In this document: positions 1 to 9,913 of the stretch, one piece after another
Position numbering within the stretch: position 1 is the first letter of the stretch
How the letters are laid out: the number at the start of each line of letters is the position of its first letter
Assembly: GCA_964425695.1 (NCBI GenBank)
Contig: CAYRNF010000011.1
Coordinates: 34,952-98,951 of the forward strand
DNA: 64,000 nucleotides
DNA from: JAKPBU01 sp964425695
GTDB taxonomy: Bacteria; Pseudomonadota; Gammaproteobacteria; Xanthomonadales; Xanthomonadaceae
Reading direction: 5' to 3'
Notes under the pieces: generated by a model
What the model was told of the DNA's origin: nothing
Seen by the model: the letters and a program-made list of their open reading frames with translations, nothing else
Databases searched by the model: none
Program-made: the position numbers and the translations under genes

Positions 1-542
1 AGCACCTCCGGCTCCACCATCGGCACCAGGCCCTGTTCCTGGCACAGCGCCGCGTAGCGCGCCAGCGCGTGGCTGTTGGCCTCGATGCAGGTGCCCGACG
101 GGATGTCCTCGCCGATGTTGATCACCGCGCGCCACTTGGCGAAGCGCGCGCCCAGCCTGTAGTACTCCTTCAGGCGGTCGCGCAGGCCGTCCAGGCCTTC
201 GGTCACGAGCTCGCCGGGGAAGCCGGCCAGCGGATGGGTGCCCTTGTCCACCTTGATGCCGGGGATCATGCCGTTGTCGGCCATGACCTTGGCGAACGGG
301 ATGCCGGACCTGGTGGACTGGCGGATGGTCTCGTCGAACAGGATCGCGCCGGACAGGTGCTCGTTGGCCCTGGGTGCGGTGAGCAGCAGCTCGCGGTACG
401 CGCGGCGGTTCTCTTCCGTGCACTCGATGCCGACGCCGTCGAAACGCTTCTGGCAGGTGCTGGAGGATTCGTCGATGGCGATGATGCCCTTGCCCGGCGC
501 GACCATGGCGCGGGCGGTTTCGGCGAGTTGTTCGATGCTCAT
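1..542 (-). CDS. fba: Fructose-bisphosphate aldolase class I, N-terminal part (cut by window edge)
   Basis: The first 180 codons of a class I (Schiff-base) aldolase are present; the rest lies outside the window. The enzyme cleaves fructose 1,6-bisphosphate to DHAP and glyceraldehyde 3-phosphate in glycolysis. The translation begins MSIEQLAETARAMVAPGKGI and carries the family blocks AIDESSSTCQKRF, GILFDETI-like (GAILFDETIRQ), PGIKVDKGTHPL and FAKWRAVINI; the Lys of KWR is one of the conserved active-site lysines. The Schiff-base lysine lies beyond the edge. The gene is downstream of pyk on the same strand across a 98-base gap, so co-transcription is plausible. Start chosen at the first ATG matching the family N-terminus; no strong ribosome site is visible. 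Confidence 0.93.
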   Translation of the reverse strand, partial: MSIEQLAETARAMVAPGKGIIAIDESSSTCQKRFDGVGIECTEENRRAYRELLLTAPRANEHLSGAILFDETIRQSTRSGIPFAKVMADNGMIPGIKVDKGTHPLAGFPGELVTEGLDGLRDRLKEYYRLGARFAKWRAVINIGEDIPSGTCIEANSHALARYAALCQEQGLVPMVEPEV

Positions 543-640
543 GGAAGGCGTCCCGGCGGCGGAAAAGAAGCGGAATTATAGCGGCAGGCCCGCCGCACCC
601 GGCGGCGGCGCCCGCCCGCCCGTTGCCGCTTCCCGGACCG

Positions 641-2107
641 CTACAGTTCGCCCAGCCCCTCGGCGCGCCCGTCGTCGCCGACCTGCAGCAGGCGCAGGGT
701 GTTGGTGGCGCCGTGGGTCTCCATGTGCTCGCCGCTGGTGAACACCACGCGCTCGCCCGGCTCGAGCAGCCCGGCCTGGACCAGCATGTGGATGCTGCCG
801 CGCGCGGCTTCGCGCGGGGTCTGGCCGCGGCTGTCGTAGTCCATGGGGAACACGTCGCGGATCATGGCCATGCGCCGGCGCGCGCCGGCGTGGCGCGAGA
901 ACGCGTAGATCGGCGCCTTGGAGCGGAAGCGCGACAGGTAGCGCGCGGTGCCGCCGGATTCGGTCATCGCCACGATGGCGCGCACGCCGATGTGTTCGGT
1001 GAGGAACATGGTGGCCATGGCGATGGCCTGGTCGGCGCGCTCCAGGTCGCGCGCGGCCTTCTCGAAGTCGGTGTCGTGCTCGAACTGTTTTTCCGCCCCG
1101 GCGCAGATGCGGGCCATGGCTTCGACCGCGCGCACCGGGAAATTGCCGGCCGCGGTCTCCTGCGACAGCATCACCGCGTCGGTGCCGTCGATCACGGCGT
1201 TGGCCACGTCGAGCACCTCGGCGCGGGTGGGAATGGGCGAATCCACCATCGACTGCAGCATCTGCGTGGCGGTGATGACCACCTTGCTCTGCGCCAGTGA
1301 CTCGCGAATGATCTTCTTCTGCAGCCCGGGCAGTTCGGCATCGCCGATCTCCACGCCCAGATCGCCGCGCGCCACCATCACCACGTCGCTGGCCTCGACG
1401 ATCTCCACCAGGTTCTCGATCGCCTCGGCGCGCTCGATCTTGGACACCAGCGCCGCGTCGCTGCCGTGGCCGCGGGCGATGCGGCGCGCGTCGTGCATGT
1501 CCTGCGCGTTGCGGCAGAACGACACGGCGATGAAATCCACGCCGATCCCGGCGGCGATGCCGATCAGGGTTTCGTCGTGCGGCGTCAGCGCACCCAGGGA
1601 CAGCCCGCCGCCCTGCTTGTTCAGCCCCTTGCGGTTGGACAGCACGCAGTCGTTGAGCACGCGGGTGACGATGCGCGGGCCTTCGATGGCCTCGACCTGC
1701 AGCTGCACCACGCCGTCGTCGAGCAGCAGTACGTCGCCCGGTGCCACGTCGCCGGGGAGGCCGAGGTAGCTCACGCCCACCTGGCGCTCGTCCCCGGGCG
1801 GGGCGTCGGCGCTGGCGAGCAGGTCGAAGCGCTCGCCGGTACGCAGCTGCACGCGGTCGTTGGCGAATTTCTCGATGCGGATCTTCGGGCCCGGCAGATC
1901 CGCCAGGATGCCCACCTCGCGACCGGCGCGGGCCGCGGCCTCGCGCACGCGCGCCGCGCGCTCGACCTGCGCCGAGGGGTCGCCATGCGAAAAGTTGAGC
2001 CGCACCACGTCCACGCCCGCGGCCAGCAGCGCGTCGAGCACGCCTGGCGCATCGGTGGCAGGGCCGAGCGTGGCAAGGATCTTGGTGCGGCGGCGGTGTT
2101 CGGTCAT
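641..2107 (-). CDS. pyk: Pyruvate kinase
   Basis: Converts phosphoenolpyruvate and ADP to pyruvate and ATP. The 488-residue product has the standard order: N-terminal TIM-barrel half (RRTKILATLGPATD, VVRLNFSHGD), the B domain, barrel second half (SKIERAEAIENL, MVARGDLGVEIG, the ATQML block with PTRAEVLDVANAV and DGTDAVMLSQETAAG) and a C-terminal regulatory domain. The start at the ATG of MTEHRRR is supported by a GGGAGG ribosome site a few bases upstream; a longer reading to 2128 would place that site inside the gene. It lies between the serine protease gene and fba, all on the minus strand. Confidence 0.96.
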   Translation of the reverse strand: MTEHRRRTKILATLGPATDAPGVLDALLAAGVDVVRLNFSHGDPSAQVERAARVREAAARAGREVGILADLPGPKIRIEKFANDRVQLRTGERFDLLASADAPPGDERQVGVSYLGLPGDVAPGDVLLLDDGVVQLQVEAIEGPRIVTRVLNDCVLSNRKGLNKQGGGLSLGALTPHDETLIGIAAGIGVDFIAVSFCRNAQDMHDARRIARGHGSDAALVSKIERAEAIENLVEIVEASDVVMVARGDLGVEIGDAELPGLQKKIIRESLAQSKVVITATQMLQSMVDSPIPTRAEVLDVANAVIDGTDAVMLSQETAAGNFPVRAVEAMARICAGAEKQFEHDTDFEKAARDLERADQAIAMATMFLTEHIGVRAIVAMTESGGTARYLSRFRSKAPIYAFSRHAGARRRMAMIRDVFPMDYDSRGQTPREAARGSIHMLVQAGLLEPGERVVFTSGEHMETHGATNTLRLLQVGDDGRAEGLGEL

Positions 2108-2197
2108 CGGTTCCTCCCTGCGCCGCACGCTAGCACAGGGTCATGGCACCGCCGCGGCGCATTCGTATGCAGGCACGGCGCGCGCGCCGCCCGAAAA

Positions 2198-2226
2198 GAC
2201 AGGGGCCGCGCGAGGCGGCCCCTGTC
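2198..2226 (-). terminator. Intrinsic terminator after the serine protease gene
   Basis: A perfect 12-bp inverted repeat (left arm 2198-2209, right arm 2215-2226, 5-base loop) lies 22 bases past the stop of the protease gene. On the minus strand it is followed by TTTTCGG, the form expected of a rho-independent terminator. It would separate the protease from pyk. Confidence 0.75.
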
Positions 2227-2248
2227 CGGTATCGCGCGTCAGCCGGCG

Positions 2249-3199
2249 TCAGCCGCCCTGGCTGATGATGAAATTGCGCACCGAGCTGTTGGAAACGCGG
2301 GTGTACACGCCGTGGAAGTTGCGGCGCGCACAGCCGTTGCCCCAGCTCACGATGCCGGTGAGCACCGTGCCGCGGGCCAGCGGTCCGCCCGAATCGCCCT
2401 GGCAGCTGTCGATGCCGCCGGCGTCGTAGCCCGCGCAGATCATCCGCGAGGTGATCTGGCCGTTGTACGAATTGCTGTCGTTGCAGTTCGTGGTGCTGAC
2501 CAGCGGCACGGTGGCCTTGCGCAGCGTGGTGGGGAAGCTGCCGCCTTCGGACAGCGCGCCCCAGCCGGTCACCAGCAGGTTGGTGCCCACGGCCGGATCC
2601 GCCGAGGCCAGCGACGCCACCGGTGCGCCGGTGGCGGACGAGGACAACACCCACACCGCCACGTCGTAATCGTAGTTGTTGGGATTCCAGCTGGGGTGGA
2701 TCGCGATGCGGCTGACGTTGCGGCGCGTGCCGGTGCCGTCCAGGTTGCGCGTGCCGGTGAGCACCTGCACCTGGCCTGCGGTGATGAAGTCGCTGCAATG
2801 CGCCGCGGTGACCACCACGTTGGCCTTGACCAGCGTGCCGCCGCAGAACTGTGCGTTGTAGTTGTTGGCGATGTTCTTGGTGAGCAGCGCCACCTGGAAC
2901 GGGTTGTCGGAGGCGCCGGCCACGCTGCCGCCCACGACCATGGGTTCGAGCAGGTCGTCCATCTCCTTGCTGGTCAGCTGCACGCCGGCCGCACGCAGGT
3001 TCTGCTCGGCCACGCGCAGTTGCACGTATTCGCGCATCCAGTTGCCGCGGCGCGCATCGGGCGCGGCGGGACGCTTGATCCGCGTGCCGTCCTGCGGCGC
3101 GGGCGCGGACAGCGCGGGCGCTGCAACGCCAAGCGCGACAAGGCCTGCCAAGGCGACCGCCGTCAGGCGGCTCGGTACCAGGTTCTGTTTCCGGGTCAT
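2249..3199 (-). CDS. Secreted trypsin-like serine protease (S1 family) with propeptide
   Basis: A 316-residue precursor with three parts. Residues 1-32 form a signal peptide (MTRKQN, then a hydrophobic stretch ending APALSA). Residues 33-87 look like a propeptide. The S1 protease domain begins at VVGG (88-91), the position of the activation cleavage. The catalytic triad is His134 (TAAHC), Asp179 (DYDVAV) and Ser270 (GDSGGP). Paired cysteines flank the His and Ser motifs. ATGGAGAAAGTG places a GGAG site just before the chosen ATG. It would act outside the cell or in the periplasm in protein digestion or lysis of other microbes; the substrate is unknown. It sits alone between two glycolytic genes and has its own terminator. 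Confidence 0.9.
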   Translation of the reverse strand: MTRKQNLVPSRLTAVALAGLVALGVAAPALSAPAPQDGTRIKRPAAPDARRGNWMREYVQLRVAEQNLRAAGVQLTSKEMDDLLEPMVVGGSVAGASDNPFQVALLTKNIANNYNAQFCGGTLVKANVVVTAAHCSDFITAGQVQVLTGTRNLDGTGTRRNVSRIAIHPSWNPNNYDYDVAVWVLSSSATGAPVASLASADPAVGTNLLVTGWGALSEGGSFPTTLRKATVPLVSTTNCNDSNSYNGQITSRMICAGYDAGGIDSCQGDSGGPLARGTVLTGIVSWGNGCARRNFHGVYTRVSNSSVRNFIISQGG

Positions 3200-3483
3200 C
3201 ACTTTCTCCATGTGTCGAGGGATTCCAGGCCGCCCCTGCGGCGTCTTGCTGCCCGCGTCCCGCGCGTCCGTGCCGCTCGACTGCGGCGCCGCACGCGAAG
3301 GCACCGTTCGGACACGCGCACCGAGTGCCTGTGGCTCCGGTGCGCCGCCGGGGGAATGCAGGGGCAACGTGCGTATAGCATGCGGCCGGATGCGATGCAC
3401 GCCGCAGGCGGCGCGGCAACGCCGATGCCGCCAGGCGGAAGCCGCGCGCGACTCGCGGCCCACTTCCTAGTGCGACGCCGTGC

Positions 3484-4659
3484 TCAGTGTGCGCGTGCGC
3501 GCAACGCCGCCACCGCGGGCAGCTCCTTGCCTTCCAGGAACTCGAGGAAAGCGCCGCCTCCGGTGGAGATGTACGACACGTCGGCTTCGATCCCGTATTT
3601 GTCCACCGCCGCCAGCGTGTCGCCGCCACCGGCGATGGAAAACGCCGGCGATGCGGCGATGGCGTGCGCCAGCGCCTGCGTGCCGTGGCCGAACGCGTCG
3701 AACTCGAACACGCCCACGGGGCCATTCCAGACCACGGTGCCGGCCCTGGCGATGAGTGCGGCATAGCGCCGCGCTGTCTCCGGCCCGATGTCCAGGATCA
3801 TGTCGTCCGCGCCCACGCCGTCCACCGGCTTCACCATTGCGGGCGCATCGGCCTTGAACTCCGGCGCCACCACCACGTCCACCGGCAACGGGATGTCGGC
3901 GCCGCGTGCCTTCGCATCGGCCACGATCCGCTTGGCGGTGTCGAGCAGGTCCATTTCCACCAGCGACTTGCCCACGCCGTGGCCCATGGCCGCGATGAAG
4001 GTGTTGGCGATGCCGCCGCCCACGATCAGCTGGTCCACCTTGCCCACCAGCGAGGACAGCAGTTCCAGCTTGGTGCTGACCTTGCTGCCGGCCACGATGG
4101 CCAGCAGCGGCCGCGCCGGGTTGTCCAGCGCCTTGGCCAGCGCATCGAGCTCGGCCATCAGCAGCGGACCGCCCGCGGCCTGCGCCGCATGCCGGATCAC
4201 GCCGTGGGTGGACGCCTGCGCGCGATGCGCGGTGCCGAACGCGTCCATGACGAAGACATCGCACAGCGCTGCGTAGCGCCGCGCCAGCGCGTCGTCGTCG
4301 GACTTCTCGCCGGGATTCATGCGGCAGTTCTCCAGCAGCACGATCTGGCCCGGCGCGACGGCCACGCCATCGAGGTAGTCCTTCACCAGAGGCACATCGC
4401 GCCCCAGCAGCTCCGACAGGCGCGCGGCCACCGGCTTCAGGGAGTCGGCCTCGCTCCACTGTCCTTCCTTGGGCCGCCCCAGGTGCGACAGGACCATGAC
4501 CGCAGCCCCCGCATTGAGCGCCGCCCTGAGCGTAGGAATCGACGCGGTGATGCGCTGGTCCGAGGTGACCCTGCCGTCGGCGACGGGCACGTTCAGGTCC
4601 TGGCGGATCAGGACGCGTTTGCCGGACAGGTCCAGGTCGGTCATGCGGAGGATGGTCAT
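3484..4659 (-). CDS. pgk: Phosphoglycerate kinase
   Basis: Transfers the acyl phosphate of 1,3-bisphosphoglycerate to ADP in glycolysis. The 391-residue length is normal. Motifs seen: VLIRQDLNVPV near the N-terminus, SHLGRPKEG, ENCRMNPGEKSDD, MDAFGTAHRAQAST, the GSKVSTKLELL block, GGGIANTF, WNGPVGVFEFDAFGHGT and the C-terminal SYISTGGGAFLEFLEGKELPAV. The start MTILRMTDLDLSGKRV matches the xanthomonad form of the protein (MSIVRMTDLDLSGKRV as I recall it); an internal ATG at 4644 is the alternative. Upstream is the GGDEF gene, 98 bases away. Confidence 0.96.
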   Translation of the reverse strand: MTILRMTDLDLSGKRVLIRQDLNVPVADGRVTSDQRITASIPTLRAALNAGAAVMVLSHLGRPKEGQWSEADSLKPVAARLSELLGRDVPLVKDYLDGVAVAPGQIVLLENCRMNPGEKSDDDALARRYAALCDVFVMDAFGTAHRAQASTHGVIRHAAQAAGGPLLMAELDALAKALDNPARPLLAIVAGSKVSTKLELLSSLVGKVDQLIVGGGIANTFIAAMGHGVGKSLVEMDLLDTAKRIVADAKARGADIPLPVDVVVAPEFKADAPAMVKPVDGVGADDMILDIGPETARRYAALIARAGTVVWNGPVGVFEFDAFGHGTQALAHAIAASPAFSIAGGGDTLAAVDKYGIEADVSYISTGGGAFLEFLEGKELPAVAALRARAH

Positions 4660-4757
4660 GCGGGTTCCATGAGGTGGTGGGAGCCGGCTGGCAGGCGTGG
4701 CCACGCGGGGGTGCCATTGTCCCATCGCGGTCGGAGGCTTCAAACGGTGGGCAGGCG

Positions 4758-6485
4758 TCAGCCGCTGACCCGGTTGCGGCCGGCATGCTTGGCGCGATAC
4801 AGCGCCACGTCGGCCTCGGCGATGGCCCGGTCCACGTCGCTGGCGGGACTGGCGCCGGGCGCGGGCGTCGCCAAGGCGGCCCCGATGCTTACCGTGAGCG
4901 CCTGTAGCGGCGATTCCTCGTGCGGCATGCCCGCAGCGTGCACCGACTGGCGCACGCGCTCGGCGACATCGAGCACGCGCGCCCAGTCGGCGCCTGGCAG
5001 CAGCAGCAGGAATTCCTCGCCACCGCTGCGGACGATCTCGTCGTGCTCGCCGCGCAGCGCGCTGCGCGCGGCGGCGACCACGCGCTTCAGCGCCAGGTCG
5101 CCCGCGGGATGCCCGTAGCGGTCGTTGTAGCGCTTGAACCAGTCGATATCCATCACCAGCACGCCCAGCGTGGGCGCGTCGGCATCGCCGTGCGGCAGGC
5201 GTGCGAGCCAGTCCTCGAAACCACGCCGGTTCAGCGCGCCGGTCAGCGGATCGGTGCGGCTCATACGGTCCAGTTCCTGCGCCGCGATGCGCAGTTCCGC
5301 GGTGCGGCTGGCGATCTCCGCCTCGCGGCTTGCCACCGTTTCGCGCAGCGACTGCGCCAGGTGGCGCTGCTGCTCGAGCGACGCCTGCAGATCGCCGTAG
5401 GCACGGTTGAACCGGTCGGACAGGTCGCCGATCGCGCCGGCCACCGGTTCCAGTTCCACCGGCATGCTGCGCAACAGGCGTGCCGGCACTTCGCTACCCA
5501 ACGCCATGCCCTTGAGCGCATCGAGCAGCGTGCGCGACCCGCGCGCGAACTGGCGCATCTGCCACCACGACGCCAGCAGCACGCCCAGGGTCAGCACCGC
5601 CAGCAGACCCAGCAGGGCCCACACCCGGCCCGACGCCGGGACGGCCTGCTCGTCCCGCATCGCCAGCACCAGCGTCCAGCCGCTGCGCATGGTGCTGCGC
5701 GCGGTCAGGCCCGCCGCCCCATCCGCGAACACGCGCGGGTGCAGGACCGCCGCACCGTCGGCGCGCGCCGGTCCGAACCGCCGCACCACGTCCACGGGCT
5801 CCAGGAACGCAAGGCCGTAGGCGGGTGTGGCGTAGATCACACGCCGGCTGCGGTCCAGCAGCAGCAGTTCGTAGCCGCGCGACAGGAAGGCCTGCCCCAG
5901 CTCCCGGGTGAACGCGTCGACGCGGATCGAGCCTTCCACCACGCCGTCGAAGCGGCCGTCGCGCAGCACCGGCGCGGACACGCCCACCAGCGGGTCCTTG
6001 CCCAGGCCGCGGCCACGAAAGGCGTTGGAGACATACGGACGCAGGGTCTGCCGCGGTACCACGTAGTAGTCGCGATCGGCCACGCTCGGCAGCTGCCCCC
6101 CCGGCAGGCGCGAGGCCGGCACCGCGGCGCGCATGTCGCCTTCGGCATCCACTGCGATCGCGGTGATGAAGGACGGGTAGCGCTCGCGCAGCGCCTCCAG
6201 GCGCGCCGGCCAGTCGCGCTGCAGCAGCGGCGCCAGGTCCGCGATCAGCGAGACGGCGGCCAGGTGGTCGCCCACGAACTGGTCGACGCTGGCGGCCGTG
6301 GTGCGCGCGGATGTCGCCAGCCGCTGGCTGGCGACGCGGCGTTCGTTGGCGCCCTGGTCCAGCAGCACGAACAGGCTGAAGGCCAGGCCCGGCAGGATCG
6401 CCGCAAGCACCAGCAGGCGCCCGAACTCCCGGCGCAGGGACCATGCGCCACGCGCAGGCGCGGTTGCGTCGGTGGGGGCAGCCAT
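4758..6485 (-). CDS. Membrane-anchored diguanylate cyclase with periplasmic sensor domain
   Basis: A 575-residue protein: cytoplasmic N-terminus, TM helix about residues 24-46, a periplasmic dCACHE-like sensor region of about 230 residues, a second TM around 290-312, then a HAMP/coiled-coil linker (LEQQRHLAQSLRETVASREAEIASRTAEL) and a GGDEF domain. The active-site loop reads GGEEF (488-492), which is compatible with cyclase activity. The preceding RTDPLTGALNRRGF and MDIDWFKRYNDRYGH blocks are intact. No RxxD inhibitory site was seen at the usual distance before the loop. It would make cyclic di-GMP in response to an external signal; the ligand cannot be inferred. No strong ribosome site precedes the ATG. 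Confidence 0.88.
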   Translation of the reverse strand: MAAPTDATAPARGAWSLRREFGRLLVLAAILPGLAFSLFVLLDQGANERRVASQRLATSARTTAASVDQFVGDHLAAVSLIADLAPLLQRDWPARLEALRERYPSFITAIAVDAEGDMRAAVPASRLPGGQLPSVADRDYYVVPRQTLRPYVSNAFRGRGLGKDPLVGVSAPVLRDGRFDGVVEGSIRVDAFTRELGQAFLSRGYELLLLDRSRRVIYATPAYGLAFLEPVDVVRRFGPARADGAAVLHPRVFADGAAGLTARSTMRSGWTLVLAMRDEQAVPASGRVWALLGLLAVLTLGVLLASWWQMRQFARGSRTLLDALKGMALGSEVPARLLRSMPVELEPVAGAIGDLSDRFNRAYGDLQASLEQQRHLAQSLRETVASREAEIASRTAELRIAAQELDRMSRTDPLTGALNRRGFEDWLARLPHGDADAPTLGVLVMDIDWFKRYNDRYGHPAGDLALKRVVAAARSALRGEHDEIVRSGGEEFLLLLPGADWARVLDVAERVRQSVHAAGMPHEESPLQALTVSIGAALATPAPGASPASDVDRAIAEADVALYRAKHAGRNRVSG

Positions 6486-6650
6486 GGCCGCTACGCTAGC
6501 GACCCGCTACCGGCGGTACAACACGGACGGACCCGGAAGCCAAGCGGGGCCGGCATCGCGTCGCGGCAGCGCCTTCGCGACGCGCCGGCAAGCCAGGCCA
6601 CGCGCCTCGGGGCCACCGGCTTGGCATCGCCGCCCGGGGCCCTTGCGCGA

Positions 6651-6675
6651 CGAACCCCGCACAGGGCGGGGTTCG
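6651..6675 (-). terminator. Hairpin after the BamE-like gene
   Basis: A perfect 10-bp inverted repeat (6651-6660 and 6666-6675) with a 5-base loop starts 25 bases past the stop of the small exported protein gene. No clear T-run follows on the minus strand, so it may be a weak terminator or an RNA-stabilising hairpin. Confidence 0.5.
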
Positions 6676-6699
6676 TGGCTTCGATCGTCGGCGACAGGT

Positions 6700-7152
6700 C
6701 TATTCGCGATACCCGCTGTCGTTCTTGTTGTGGATGATCCAGATCAGGTTGCCGCCGGTGCCCATGCTCTTGCCGGCGAACACCAGCCGGCCCTGGCCCT
6801 TGTAGGCCATCTCGTAGCGGTAGCGGTCGCCGCCGAAGAAGAACGGGATGAACGCCTTGCCGGTGATGTAGGCGCCCTGGTCGGTGGGTTCGCCGATCAG
6901 GTCGGTGACCTGCTTCATCGGCATGCCGATCTTGAGCTGGGTGAACTTGCTGCCGGGCGCCGGCTTGCCGGTGATCTCGCCCTCGTACCCGTTGACGCCC
7001 TGCACGGTCTCGCCGTAGCCGGCCTCGACCGCAGACGAATTGGTGACCTCGCCTTCGGCGTTCATCCACGCCGGCGTGCCCTTCTGTGCCACCGCCGCGA
7101 ACGATGCCGTCGCCAGCGCCAGCGCGGCCACTGCTGCCCACTTCCTGTTCAT
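6700..7152 (-). CDS. Small exported protein with BamE/SmpA-like fold
   Basis: A 150-residue protein with a signal peptide (MNRKWAAVAALALATASFAA, cleavage probably after AVA). It then has a region resembling the SmpA/OmlA (BamE) fold: the segment KIGMPMKQVTDLIGEPTDQ is the typical 'G-M-xx-xQV-xxLIGxPT' start of that domain, and the C-terminus (LIWIIHNKNDSGYRE) could be the last strand. BamE itself is a lipoprotein of the outer membrane assembly complex; this protein has no lipobox cysteine, so it is a relative rather than BamE. GGAG lies 8 bases before the chosen ATG; an upstream in-frame ATG (MKWSTC) lacks such a site. Function unknown. Confidence 0.75.
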   Translation of the reverse strand: MNRKWAAVAALALATASFAAVAQKGTPAWMNAEGEVTNSSAVEAGYGETVQGVNGYEGEITGKPAPGSKFTQLKIGMPMKQVTDLIGEPTDQGAYITGKAFIPFFFGGDRYRYEMAYKGQGRLVFAGKSMGTGGNLIWIIHNKNDSGYRE

Positions 7153-7225
7153 GCACGTACTCCATTTCATGATCAATCCGGAATCCGTTTCGGATTCCCC
7201 CTTGCCCACGGGCCGGGCCGCGCGG

Positions 7226-7253
7226 GCCGGGCGAGTGTTCGTGCTCGCCCGGC
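7226..7253 (-). terminator. Inverted repeat downstream of gap
   Basis: Arms 7226-7235 and 7244-7253 are perfectly complementary over 10 bases with an 8-base loop, about 48 bases past the gap stop codon. No T-run follows, so this is only a possible terminator. Confidence 0.35.
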
Positions 7254-7301
7254 GGATTGCAAGCCTCTGGGGCTGCGCCGGGGATCGCGGCGCCTGATGA
7301 C

Positions 7302-8306
<1,005 letters not shown>

Positions 8307-8379
8307 GCGGACAGCTCCTGAAAGGACGTGGACAGGAAAGACCGCTATTTTAGCCCGCTGACTCCAGGAGCGCCCCGCC

Positions 8380-9246
8380 ATGCATCCGATCCGACCCCGC
8401 CGCCTCGCCCTGCCGCTGCTCGCCGGCGCGCTGCTCGCCATCGCCGCACCGGCGGCGGCCTGGAGCAAGCTGGGGCACCAGCTGGTGGGCGAACTGGCGC
8501 AGCGGCACCTGCAACCCCGGGCCAAGGCGCAGGTGCAGGCGTTGCTGGCCGGGGAAGCCGAGCCGACCCTGCCCGGCGTGGCCAACTGGGCGGACACGCT
8601 GCGCAGCGAAGACCCGGCGCGCTTCAAGGCCACCTCGCGCTGGCATTACGTCAACGCCAAGGGCGGCGGCTGCGGGTTCGACCCGGTCCGCGACTGCAGC
8701 GACGGCGGCTGCGTGCTCAGTGCGATCGAGGCCCAGCGCGCGATCCTGGCCGACGACAGCCAGCCGCGCGAAGCGCGCCGCGATGCGCTGAAGTTCCTGG
8801 TGCACTTCGTGGGCGACATCCACCAGCCCCTGCATGCCGGCGACCGCGCCGACGCCGGCGGCAACCAGTTCCAGGTCAGCCTGGCCACGCAGCTGGAGCC
8901 GGAGGCCTATGCGCGCGACAAGTACGTGCGCGGCGTGATGGGCACCAACCTGCACGCGGTGTGGGATTACTACGTGCTGGGCGAATCGCGCCTGACGCTG
9001 CAGCAGTACGCCGACCGGCTGGACGCGCTGCCCTGGCCGCCGGCGGCGCTGACCGCGCGCCTGGATCCCACCGGCTGGGCGCGCGAATCGTGCAGCCTGA
9101 TCGTGGCCGCCGACCTGTATCCGCGCCAGCACAAGATGGACCAGAGCTACATCACGCAGTGGCGCCCAACCGCCGAAAACCGCGTGCGCCTGGCCGGCTG
9201 GCGCTTGGCCAACCTGTTGAACGAGGCGCTGGGCGAAGCCGACTGA
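8380..9246 (+). CDS. Secreted S1/P1-type nuclease
   Basis: A 288-residue zinc-dependent nuclease precursor. The signal peptide (residues 1-27) ends ...APAAA and cleavage would expose Trp as residue 1 of the mature enzyme, as in P1 nuclease, where that Trp binds zinc. Further ligand motifs are visible: GHQLVGE, the HYVN segment, HFVGDIHQPLHAGDRADAGGNQ and NLHAVWDYY. Cysteines in GGCGFDPVRDCSDGGC could form disulfides. It should degrade single-stranded DNA or RNA outside the cytoplasm, perhaps for phosphate or nucleoside scavenging. AGGAG precedes the ATG. It is divergent from gap and stands alone. Confidence 0.9.
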   Translation: MHPIRPRRLALPLLAGALLAIAAPAAAWSKLGHQLVGELAQRHLQPRAKAQVQALLAGEAEPTLPGVANWADTLRSEDPARFKATSRWHYVNAKGGGCGFDPVRDCSDGGCVLSAIEAQRAILADDSQPREARRDALKFLVHFVGDIHQPLHAGDRADAGGNQFQVSLATQLEPEAYARDKYVRGVMGTNLHAVWDYYVLGESRLTLQQYADRLDALPWPPAALTARLDPTGWARESCSLIVAADLYPRQHKMDQSYITQWRPTAENRVRLAGWRLANLLNEALGEAD

Positions 9247-9316
9247 CGCGCCGCGCGGCTCGCGCGTGCGCTGCGCCCCGGCGGTTGCGCCCGGGCGCCG
9301 CCGCCGATGCAGCCGC

Positions 9317-9913
9317 TCAGTCGCCTGCGGCCGAGGCTTCCAGGCGCTTGCGGACCACCGCCTCGGCGCTGCCGAGTCCTGCGGAACGGCCGTAGGCGAT
9401 CGCCTCTTCGACCGGCATGCCGGCGCGCGCCGCGCCCAGCGCGAGCAGCGCACCCACGCGGTTGCCGGACGCGCAATGCACCAGCACCGGCCCGTCCGCC
9501 TGCCGCAGCGCCTGCATCAGCGCATCGGCATTGGCGGCGCTGATGTCGTCCGCGCCCGCCACCGGCAGGGCCACGTAGCGCATGCCGGCCGCGTCCACTT
9601 CGGAACGCTCGTCGCGCCCGGGCTGTTCGCTTTCCGGACGCAGGTTGATCACGGTGGTGACGCCGGACGCGGCGATGCCGCTCCACTGCTCCGCGGCAGG
9701 CTGCCCGGCCGCGTACAGCTCGGGCTCCGGATGGCGGATGCCCGCAACGCCGGCCAACCCGGCGGGGAGCGGCGCGGCTGCGGCAGGCGTCGCCTCCTGC
9801 GGCGCTGGCGTCTTGCCGTGCGCCGGCGGCGTGCCGGCACGACAGCCCAGCGGCGCCATCAGCGACAGCGCCGCCGCGGCGAAGAGTGGATACGACCTGG
9901 CAGGCGTTTTCAT
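9317..9913 (-). CDS. Exported DUF442/dual-specificity phosphatase-like protein of the sulfur locus
   Basis: A 198-residue protein with an N-terminal export signal (hydrophobic core FAAAALSLMAPLG) and an Ala/Pro-rich linker to about residue 50. A phosphatase-fold domain follows, with the P-loop HCASGNRVG (Cys-x5-Arg). This resembles the DUF442 (beta-lactamase hydrolase-like phosphatase) domain that forms the N-terminal half of Blh in BigR operons. The ATG overlaps the stop of the ArsR gene (ATGA), so the two are translationally coupled. A Cys follows the hydrophobic core (PLGC), but Pro at the -3 position makes lipidation doubtful. Substrate unknown; the locus suggests a role with sulfane sulfur or persulfide rather than classical phosphotyrosine. 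Confidence 0.72.
   Translation of the reverse strand: MKTPARSYPLFAAAALSLMAPLGCRAGTPPAHGKTPAPQEATPAAAAPLPAGLAGVAGIRHPEPELYAAGQPAAEQWSGIAASGVTTVINLRPESEQPGRDERSEVDAAGMRYVALPVAGADDISAANADALMQALRQADGPVLVHCASGNRVGALLALGAARAGMPVEEAIAYGRSAGLGSAEAVVRKRLEASAAGD

Noticed and set aside
9840..9913. Lipoprotein signal on the DUF442-like protein
   Set aside because: The Cys after the hydrophobic core has Pro at -3 (PLGC), which does not fit the lipobox; kept as a plain export signal.
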